Part shown: one piece after another, positions 47,692-52,783 of the stretch
Numbering within the stretch: position 1 is the stretch's first letter
Layout of the letters: every line of letters starts with the position of its first letter
Assembly: GCA_018268785.1 (NCBI GenBank)
Contig: JAFDVY010000007.1
Span: forward strand, 1 to 57,789
DNA from: Acidobacteriota bacterium
GTDB taxonomy: Bacteria > Acidobacteriota > Terriglobia > Acidiferrales > UBA7541
DNA: 57,789 bases
Direction of reading: 5' to 3'
The notes under the pieces: model-generated
Databases searched by the model: none
Told to the model about the DNA's origin: nothing
What the model saw: only the letters and a program-made list of their open reading frames with translations
Program-made: the position numbers and the translations under genes

Positions 47692-48894
47692 ATGGGAGAG
47701 AAGTTCATAGCGCGCCAGCCGATTTTCGACGAGCACTTGCGCGTATTTGCGTATGAACTGTTGTTTCGCGGGAGCGGCGAAAACCGCTTCGAGCCCAATC
47801 CGCTGGCGTCCCGAAGCGTCATCGTTGACAGCACAATGGTCTTCAACCTGGAGCGGCTGGTGGGACCTGCGAAGGCTTTCGTGAACATGGACGAGCAAGC
47901 GTTGCTGACGGAAGCGCCAATGCTCCTGGACCCTCGCCGAGTCGTGCTGGAGGTGCTGGAAAGCGTGACTCCGAACGATGAAGTGATTGAAGCGTGCCGC
48001 GAATTGCAACGAAAGGGCTACGAGCTGGCTCTGGATGATTTTGTTGGCGGCGACAAGTGGCATCCGCTCATGCCGATGGTGAAATTCCTGAAAGTCGACT
48101 ACCGCGGATGCGGGGAATTGGCACAAAGAGCGATTGCGGAACAATACCGGCCGAGAGGAATCGCGTTGCTCGCGGAAAAGGTGGAGACCGAAGCGGAAGT
48201 CGAACGAAGCCGGAGGCTCGGCTACAGCTACTTCCAGGGATTTTTCTTTTGCAAGCCGGCCATGATCGCGGATCAGGACATACCAGCGGAGAAGACGGTA
48301 TGTATGCGATTGCTGAAAGAAGCTGCGGCACAAGAAATGAATGTGGAAACCGTCGAACGATTGCTGCGGCAAGATCCGTCGCTGACCTACAAATTGCTGC
48401 GGTATCTGAATTCCCCGCTGCTTGGCAGAACCGGCGAAATCCGCGATATTCCCCGGGCAGTGAGATTGCTCGGAGAGAAAGAGTTTCGAAGGTGGGTATC
48501 CCTGGTTGCGGTGGTTGCGCTGGCCTCGGGCAAGCCAATTGAGCTGGCACGCACCGCGGTCCTGCGCGGATATTTCTGCGAAGAGATGGCGGAGGCGAAC
48601 GGGCGCGCCGCCGAGGGACCCGAGCTGTTCCTGATGGGGCTGCTGTCCGTTGCGGACGCTTTGCTCGACAGGCCTATGGAGCGCGTATTGGATGAACTGC
48701 CGTTATCGCCGGAAATTGCTGCGACGTTGCGCGGGGGCGAAAGCGAATTTCGCGGGGCGTATGACGTGATGGTGGCGTATGAACGGGGAACGTGGAATGC
48801 CGTGAGCAAGTCGGCCAAGCGGATGGGAATCGATGAATCCTTGTTGCCGGACTGTTACATGAGAGCGACGGAAAAGGCGGCAATTCTCGTGTGA
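47692..48894 (+). CDS. EAL-like/HDOD signalling protein, paralogue 2
   Basis: 400 aa, same architecture as the preceding gene: FIARQPIFDEHLRVFAYELLFRG, then AFVNMDEQALLTEAPML, YELALDDFVGGDKW, VKFLKVDY, YFQGFFFCKP, and an HDOD domain (DPSLTYKLLRYLNSPLLGRTGEIRDIPRAVRLLGEKEFRRW). Unlike paralogue 1 it keeps the DDF acidic pair. The pair arose by tandem duplication. I use the ATG at 47692; a TTG at 47671 is an alternative. A strong terminator follows. Confidence 0.87.
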   Translation: MGEKFIARQPIFDEHLRVFAYELLFRGSGENRFEPNPLASRSVIVDSTMVFNLERLVGPAKAFVNMDEQALLTEAPMLLDPRRVVLEVLESVTPNDEVIEACRELQRKGYELALDDFVGGDKWHPLMPMVKFLKVDYRGCGELAQRAIAEQYRPRGIALLAEKVETEAEVERSRRLGYSYFQGFFFCKPAMIADQDIPAEKTVCMRLLKEAAAQEMNVETVERLLRQDPSLTYKLLRYLNSPLLGRTGEIRDIPRAVRLLGEKEFRRWVSLVAVVALASGKPIELARTAVLRGYFCEEMAEANGRAAEGPELFLMGLLSVADALLDRPMERVLDELPLSPEIAATLRGGESEFRGAYDVMVAYERGTWNAVSKSAKRMGIDESLLPDCYMRATEKAAILV

Positions 48895-48920
48895 AGTTGA
48901 AGCATGGAATGAAATGAAAT

Positions 48921-48974
48921 AACGCGGCAGGCGTATTCGGGATTCATACCGAACCGCCTGCCGCGTTGATTTTT
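48921..48974 (+). terminator. Strong rho-independent terminator
   Basis: Perfect 13-bp stem AACGCGGCAGGCG (48921-48933) / CGCCTGCCGCGTT (48955-48967), an inner TTCGG/CCGAA pairing, then GATTTTT. It ends the EAL/HDOD pair before the convergent TROVE gene. Confidence 0.88.
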
Positions 48975-49008
48975 GCGCGGAACTCGCGCGACTTCAATCG
49001 AACGTAAC

Positions 49009-49093
49009 CCGGGGCTTTCTCCGAGAGCTAGGCCACCCTTTTCGGTGAGCCATGCCGCTGGGATCGGAATCCCGGCGTTCCAAGAAGACCCGG
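49009..49093. other. Unassigned structured region between convergent genes
   Basis: CCGGG (49009-49013) can pair with CCCGG (49089-49093) enclosing two good hairpins: 49031-49051 (GGC/GCC plus CACC/GGTG) and 49054-49076 (GCC/GGC plus GGGAT/ATCCC with CGGA loop). Strand and role unknown. Confidence 0.4.
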
Positions 49094-49134
49094 AGAATTT
49101 TCAGCAACAGAAGAATCAAGTGAAACCACACTGG

Positions 49135-50490
49135 CTACTCTTCCTTTGCCTGCAGTGCGTCCGATTCGATCGCGGCGATGTAATCCACGATGCGATCGGA
49201 CCAGCCGTCAATGTGCGTCCAGCCGTTGCCGTAGCTGAGCCCGTGCTGATAAGGCGCAACGTTCACGACATAGGCCTTCGGCGTCCACGCGGCTGCGATT
49301 CCGTCGTGAGACTGTTCGTCCGTGATCACGATCACGCGGTCGAGCTTTTCCCATCCGCGCTTCTCTCGAAGCTCGATAAGCGCACGCTTCAGGTACGTCG
49401 AAGAGTGCGGCTGCGAACCGGTGATGGCGTCACGCAGGGCGAATCCACGGCGCGCGGGCAGCGTCACGCAATTTTCCGAAAAAGTGGCGATTTCAAATTC
49501 ATCCGCCACTTCGCGGAGAAGGATGGCGAGTCCCGCGGCTGCGTCGATGCGCGTGGTCTCGCTCTTGCGAGCAAGAGCCGCGTCCATCGATCCGGAAACG
49601 TCAATGAGCAGTCCCGTCGAGCCGGGAAGTTTCTCGAAACCGGCAATGCCCTTGAGCATGGCCTTCTCGATGGCTTCCTCGAGCTTGGGCGCATAGCGCG
49701 CCGCCGTCACAAAACGGAACGGAAGCGCGCGGGCAATTCCCTTTTCAAGGCGCGAGGCGATGAGCTTCGGCTCCACGCCCGATGCAAGCATCAGGCGGAG
49801 ATTGCGAAGCACAGCCATTCCGCCAAGCTTTCCTTCGCTGAGCAGGCGCTCCCAGGTCTCGCGCTTGTCCTTCCCTGCGGACAGAGCAACCTCCCAGGTA
49901 TCGGGAGATTCGAGCGTGTTCTCTGCGAGACGCTTCCAAAGAGCGGCCTGTTCGGCGTTGATGGGCTTGGCGTGGCTGAGAAAGAGCACGTCGCGAAGCT
50001 TTACGATTCCGTCGCGGTTATACTTCGCGAGCTGGTAGGCGTCAAACTTCGTGAACGCCTGCGCGAGCCCGCGCTTTACCCCGGCGGAAAGCGGCTGCTT
50101 GCGGGGAGTCCAGTAGAGCGCAACGAACTCGGAGAGTTCGTCGGCGCGCTGGATGACGGCCCCGAGCGTTTCGGCTACAAGGCGTCCCGCACCTTTGCGG
50201 CGGGCGAGCTCGCGGACAAGGAAGAGCGGCGCGTGGCGCAGCTGCATCTTGTCGCGTGCTTCGCGCGCGAGTGCGGCCACGTCCTCGGACTTGTTCTTCG
50301 TCACGAGATCGGCGATGCGCTCCGCGATCTTGCTTCCCTTCTCATAGAAGGTGTCTTCCCAGAGCAGGCAGGTCATCACCGTTCGCCGAAGTTCCAGCCG
50401 CGGATTGACCCTCTGCGCTACCGCTCCTTCATGAGTTGTTGCGCGAATTCCGCTCGGGAACAGGCGCTTCCATACATTGAGTTTTGCCAT
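49135..50490 (-). CDS. rsr: Ro60-like TROVE/VWA RNA-binding protein
   Basis: 451 aa. Residues 1 to about 280 are a TROVE domain, the HEAT-like ring that binds Y RNA and misfolded RNA ends (ELRRTVMTCLLWEDTFYEKG, HAPLFLVRELAR, LRDVLFLSHAKP, RLLSEGKLGGMAVLRNLRLML). Residues about 290-445 are a VWA domain with the metal site DVSGSMD (near 297) and VIVITDEQSHDG. Bacterial Rsr proteins use Y RNAs to gate access to exonucleases such as PNPase in stress RNA decay. GGAGGAAGGAGG lies just before the ATG. Five Y-like RNAs lie upstream on the same strand. Neither rtcB nor rtcA is in the window. Confidence 0.95.
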   Translation of the reverse strand: MAKLNVWKRLFPSGIRATTHEGAVAQRVNPRLELRRTVMTCLLWEDTFYEKGSKIAERIADLVTKNKSEDVAALAREARDKMQLRHAPLFLVRELARRKGAGRLVAETLGAVIQRADELSEFVALYWTPRKQPLSAGVKRGLAQAFTKFDAYQLAKYNRDGIVKLRDVLFLSHAKPINAEQAALWKRLAENTLESPDTWEVALSAGKDKRETWERLLSEGKLGGMAVLRNLRLMLASGVEPKLIASRLEKGIARALPFRFVTAARYAPKLEEAIEKAMLKGIAGFEKLPGSTGLLIDVSGSMDAALARKSETTRIDAAAGLAILLREVADEFEIATFSENCVTLPARRGFALRDAITGSQPHSSTYLKRALIELREKRGWEKLDRVIVITDEQSHDGIAAAWTPKAYVVNVAPYQHGLSYGNGWTHIDGWSDRIVDYIAAIESDALQAKEE

Positions 50491-50519
50491 CGTGCTACTC
50501 CTCCTTCCTCCGAGCGCTC

Positions 50520-50547
50520 TGCGCTCCGGAATCCATGCCGGAGCGCA
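50520..50547 (-). other. Perfect hairpin in the rsr leader
   Basis: Ten-bp inverted repeat TGCGCTCCGG (50520-50529) / CCGGAGCGCA (50538-50547) with an 8-nt loop, 30 bp before the rsr start. No U-tract follows on the minus strand; it could pause or protect the transcript between the two coding parts. Confidence 0.5.
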
Positions 50548-50559
50548 AAGCTCCGGTAG

Positions 50560-51009
50560 TTAGTCGAGAAACGCCAAATAGCGCATGGCCATTGATCGGT
50601 TCTCGGTATTCATCAAAACGCGGTGCCATCCATCCAGAACGATGGTTTTGTGGTCCGGGTGCCAGACTTCGCCCCGGACATAGGCCGCCGCGTCGCGTTG
50701 CATCATGCGAAAGTTGCCGCGTTTCCGTTCCTGTTCTGGCAGCGTGTTGAATTGCTTCGCTGTCAACCCAGTGGGATACGCCGCTGAGACATACACAGTC
50801 TCGCCGCCGCCCCGGTAGCATTCTTCCGCGATGTGCGGTTTCCCGCCGTTGCCACGGCTGAGAAACTCGTTTCGCAGAACGTGCATTGAGTTTGCGACTA
50901 CTTCAGGCGCGGGGAGAAAAAACCATTCTCCCTGCCGGATGTAGGCCGCATTGCGTCTCCGGAAACTTTCTTTCCGGTTCAGCCCAAGCGACGACTCACG
51001 CACTCTCAC
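50560..51009 (-). CDS. Hypothetical protein, C-terminal part (frameshifted with upstream ORF)
   Basis: 149 aa from a GTG at 51009. Seen: RRRNAAYIRQGEWFFLPAPE, NEFLSRGNGGKPHIAEECY, VYVSAAYPTGLTAKQF, and DHKTIVLDGWHRVLMNTENRS. Reading this frame upstream of the GTG gives ALKPEEVRVRESS without a stop through the end of the preceding ORF, so it looks like the second half of one protein that starts in another frame at 51398. An AGAGGAAG tract just before the GTG could also allow separate initiation. Located 69 bp upstream of rsr on the same strand. Function unknown; probably part of the TROVE/Y-RNA module. Confidence 0.75.
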   Translation of the reverse strand: MRVRESSLGLNRKESFRRRNAAYIRQGEWFFLPAPEVVANSMHVLRNEFLSRGNGGKPHIAEECYRGGGETVYVSAAYPTGLTAKQFNTLPEQERKRGNFRMMQRDAAAYVRGEVWHPDHKTIVLDGWHRVLMNTENRSMAMRYLAFLD

Positions 51010-51020
51010 TTCCTCTGGCT

Positions 51021-51398
51021 TTAAAGCGATCTTTGCTCCCGCAACGGGCTGACCGGTTCGCTTTCAGGAATCGCCGCTACAAACCAATGCCGCTCATCGT
51101 GGCCGCACAAGAACTTTTGTTTCGCCAGAAGTTGTCCCTGCTCGCCGAATTGACGGCTGAGCAAGAGCAAATGCTTTTCCCGAGGTTCAAGATGCTGAAC
51201 CAGAATCTCCTGCGGCTTGCCAAGAGCGGTCCGAATCTCGAAGAACTCTCCGAGCTTGTCGCGACGGATGTCGAGCACAATACTCGGCTGTTCCACGCTG
51301 GAATTTCTAAAACTCCAGCGTTGTACCACCGGCACGCCGTCAAGAAATTTGACTCGCGCACCAATTCGGGAAAAGTGACGTACTAGATCACTGCCCAC
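51021..51398 (-). CDS. Hypothetical protein, N-terminal part (frameshifted)
   Basis: 125 aa from a GTG at 51398 that follows AAAGGA at seven bases; the frame is open to 51539 but lacks coding character there. Seen: SDLVRHFSRIGARVKF, IVLDIRRDKLGEFFEI, LVQHLEPREKHLLLLSR and KFLCGHDERHWFVAAIPES. The last ten residues before the TAA look out of frame; a one-base shift near 51050 (CAGCCCGTTGCGGG) continues into the next ORF. Either a genuine frameshift mutation, a programmed -1 shift or a sequence error. Function unknown. Confidence 0.72.
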   Translation of the reverse strand: MGSDLVRHFSRIGARVKFLDGVPVVQRWSFRNSSVEQPSIVLDIRRDKLGEFFEIRTALGKPQEILVQHLEPREKHLLLLSRQFGEQGQLLAKQKFLCGHDERHWFVAAIPESEPVSPLREQRSL

Positions 51399-51439
51399 TG
51401 CTTTTTCCTTTCTAAGGCCGCAAGAGCGGCCGGAATGTG

Positions 51440-51517
51440 TTAAGGCTCCAACCTCAATCGAGGAGCCGCGAAATTGCTTTCTACCCACGAAGTGCAAAAC
51501 TTCTTGTGCTCGTTCAT
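51440..51517 (-). CDS. Possible 25-aa small ORF
   Basis: ATG at 51517 preceded by AAAGGAG with six-base spacing; 25 codons (MNEHKKFCTSWVESN and on) ending TAA at 51440. It lies between the last Y-like RNA and the frameshifted gene. GGCCGC-TCTT-GCGGCC forms a perfect hairpin just after it (51415-51430). Could be a leader peptide or chance. Confidence 0.3.
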   Translation of the reverse strand: MNEHKKFCTSWVESNFAAPRLRLEP

Positions 51518-51545
51518 GCTGCTCCTTTCCTACCTGCAAATTTGC

Positions 51546-51680
51546 TGGACGGGAACAAACGGCCAGGGAACGTAGGCGCTCTACCCACTGAGCTATTGGC
51601 CCTTTTCAGGAACCAAGTGAGAATCGAACTCACGTCCTCCCGCTCCTGAGGCGAAGTAACCCTGTCCTACACCACGTCCA
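51546..51680 (-). ncRNA. Y-like RNA 1 with tRNA-like module (YrlA type)
   Basis: 135 nt. Outer stem TGGACG/CGTCCA; TGGTGTA; helix GGACAGGG (51667-51660) with CCCTGGCC (51568-51561), one mismatch; TTACTTCG; 3' linker GTTTGTTCC. The module holds a T-arm GTGAG-TTCGATT-CTCAC (51633-51617), a 7-bp acceptor-like stem TTGGTTC/GGGCCAA capped by CTGAAAA, then TA and a D-arm GCTC-AGTGGGTA-GAGC (51593-51578). T-arm precedes D-arm, so this is a circularly permuted tRNA shape opened at the anticodon stem. Last and most complete of the five RNAs. Confidence 0.85.
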
Positions 51681-51797
51681 ACTCCTTACTCGGCACACAT
51701 CTCTGCCGGGGAAACTCTTGCGAGGCAGGTGACTTCATCGCCGGCCGCCCCAGCGCGAGCCGCCATCCAGTTGCGATTCGCGCCGGACAAATTCGAT

Positions 51798-51881
51798 CCG
51801 GGAGGAAAATCGAATCGAGCAGCGGAGCAACAGCCCCGCGTCGTTTCACAGACGAAGTAACTCGGCTCTGCACCATCCCGG
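51798..51881 (-). ncRNA. Y-like RNA 2, hairpin module
   Basis: 84 nt. Outer stem CCGGGA/TCCCGG; TGGTGCA; helix GAGCCGAG with CTCGATTC (7 of 8 pair, one wobble); TTACTTCG; 3' linker GATTTTCC. In place of the tRNA-like part is a simple hairpin GCGGGGC-TGTT-GCTCCGC. Begins 8 nt after RNA 3. The following 117 nt to RNA 1 contain no complete unit. Confidence 0.75.
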
Positions 51882-51889
51882 AATATTTC

Positions 51890-52061
51890 TCCAGCGGGAA
51901 CGAACGGTTCGCGTAAGAGTGCTTTGAGCTATCGCCTTTGCAGAAAAATCGCCGGTCTAAAGACCGGCCACTACAAAGGCGAGCGAGAATCGAACTCGCA
52001 TGCCTCCCGGCTTTTCACCGGTTCGCTCTCCCGAAGTAACGCGCGCCTGTACCACGCTGGA
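51890..52061 (-). ncRNA. Y-like RNA 3, tRNA-like module interrupted by a REP-like repeat
   Basis: 172 nt. Outer stem TCCAGCG/CGCTGGA; TGGTACA; helix GGCGCGCG with CGCGAACC (6 of 8); TTACTTCG; linker GTTCGTTCC. T-arm GCGAG-TTCGATT-CTCGC (51999-51983) and a perfect 9-bp acceptor-like stem TCGCCTTTG (51982-51974) / CAAAGGCGA (51940-51932). The acceptor loop contains a whole TGTAG palindrome (51975-51951). After TAGCTC the D-arm partner GAGC is missing, so the D-arm has decayed. May be inactive as a tRNA mimic while keeping the Ro-binding stem. Confidence 0.75.
51951..51975 (-). repeat. TGTAG-type palindromic repeat, copy 7 (inside Y-like RNA 3)
   Basis: TGTAGTGGCCGGTCTTTAGA then CCGGC, perfect GCCGGTCT/AGACCGGC hairpin. 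It occupies the loop between the two acceptor-stem strands of Y-like RNA 3. Confidence 0.75.
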
Positions 52062-52069
52062 ACTTTTTT

Positions 52070-52201
52070 GTGGCGGGAATCGGCGGCACAAGTAATTTTT
52101 TGACCCGATGCTCTGTCCAATAAGCTACGGCGGGTTTCGCCGGCAGGAATCGAACCTGCTGCCTTCGGGTTCCGATGTAACTCATGCCTTCACCACGCCA
52201 C
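52070..52201 (-). ncRNA. Y-like RNA 4 with tRNA-like module (YrlA type)
   Basis: 132 nt. Outer stem GTGGCG/CGCCAC; TGGTGAA; helix GGCATGAG (52188-52181) with CTTGTGCC, all eight positions paired or wobble; TTACATCG; linker GCCGATTCC. Module: anticodon-stem equivalent ACCCGA/TCGGGT, variable loop AGGCA, T-arm GCAGG-TTCGATT-CCTGC (52159-52143), acceptor CGGCG-AAACC-CGCCG, TA, D-arm GCTT-ATTGGACA-GAGC (52125-52110). The 5' part TGGTGAAGGCATGAGTTAC strongly recalls the 5' strand of animal Y RNAs (UGGUCCGAAGGUAGUGAGUUAU). Separated from RNA 3 by 8 nt. Confidence 0.87.
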
Positions 52202-52228
52202 AAATTTGTATTCTTGCCTCCTCGAGAG

Positions 52229-52254
52229 TGCCGGGCTGAAACCACGGCTCTACA
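52229..52254 (-). repeat. TGTAG-type palindromic repeat, copy 8
   Basis: Minus-strand TGTAGAGCCGTGGTTTCAGC then CCGGCA, in the 137-nt gap between Y-like RNAs 5 and 4. Confidence 0.6.
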
Positions 52255-52338
52255 TTTCGGAATAGACCGCCTGCGCACACCCGTAGTACTACTCCGTAAT
52301 CTCGACTTCTTTTCGCCAATGGCTGCCGCAAGAAAATT

Positions 52339-52431
52339 CCGGGAGGAACTAGCGTTCACGGCTCTCGGGGCTCCCGCCCCGAGCCCTCACGGGTCAAGTG
52401 GAAGAAGTATCCGTGAACTACGCCATCCCGG
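52339..52431 (-). ncRNA. Y-like RNA 5, hairpin module
   Basis: 93 nt, first of the array. Outer stem CCGGGA/TCCCGG (the same as RNA 2); TGGCGTA; helix GTTCACGG with CCGTGAAC, eight perfect pairs; ATACTTCT; linker GCTAGTTCC. The module ends in a strong hairpin CTCGGGGC-GGGA-GCCCCGAG and lacks T- and D-arms. Same stem plan as the other four, so it should bind the TROVE protein but not act as a tRNA mimic. Confidence 0.75.
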
Positions 52432-52492
52432 GATGAAATCCCGCGACAGAACACGTTGAAAAGAAACGATTTATACGGAGTTTCTTACGATC

Positions 52493-52580
52493 GCGTGAGC
52501 CAGCAAAGTGCGCGACCGACTGGTCCGTGTACCGCTTCGGTTGTCTTATTGTCGTCGCTCTGCATCTTTGCCTTTCACGC
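52493..52580 (-). ncRNA. Long structured leader element
   Basis: An 88-nt imperfect hairpin on the minus strand: GCGTGA/TCACGC, GCAAAG/CTTTGC, TGC/GCA, GCGAC/GTCGC and GAC/GTC stack with small internal loops. It lies between the candidate promoter and Y-like RNA 5. It lacks UGGYRNA and UUACUUCG, so I do not count it as a Y RNA. Otherwise the 352 bp from 52432 to 52783 hold no gene. Confidence 0.45.
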
Positions 52581-52623
52581 TCAGTGAGGATCCCGCAAAA
52601 CGGAAAACAACTGAGGTAACGCC

Positions 52624-52652
52624 AAAGTAAATGGAAACGAAAAAACTGTCAA
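52624..52652 (-). promoter_or_regulatory. Candidate promoter of the Y RNA array
   Basis: Minus-strand TTGACA (52652-52647), 17-bp spacer, TACTTT (52629-52624), the same design as the his promoter (TTGACA-17-TACTCT). Expected start near 52617, ahead of the structured leader and the five RNAs. Confidence 0.55.
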
Positions 52653-52783
52653 GCACAATTTTTCGGTGAGTGGAAGAATTTTTCTGATACTGGCCAACTG
52701 CTTGAAAACTCAGCGTTTTGCATCCGGCATTTTTGGGCGCGTCTCGCTCGAAAAGCGGCAGTCCGGCTGCCGCAATCCACAAG

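Noticed and set aside
49009..49093. Cyclic-di-GMP class I riboswitch
   Set aside because: The core GACGCAAAGCC-type segment is absent on both strands, and the site lies between convergent gene ends.
51578..51633. A normal tRNA gene or pair of tRNA halves
   Set aside because: The T-arm comes before the D-arm and both belong to one fold with a capped acceptor stem; there is no anticodon loop. Explained better as a Y RNA module.
51681..51797. A sixth Y-like RNA between RNAs 2 and 1
   Set aside because: A TTTCC followed by CCGGCAG resembles a 3' end, but there is no matching outer stem, UGGYRNA or UUACUUCG upstream.
52202..52338. A degenerate Y-like RNA between RNAs 5 and 4
   Set aside because: TTGGCGAAA and GATTACGG are suggestive, but no outer stem or UUCC-closing strand can be paired.
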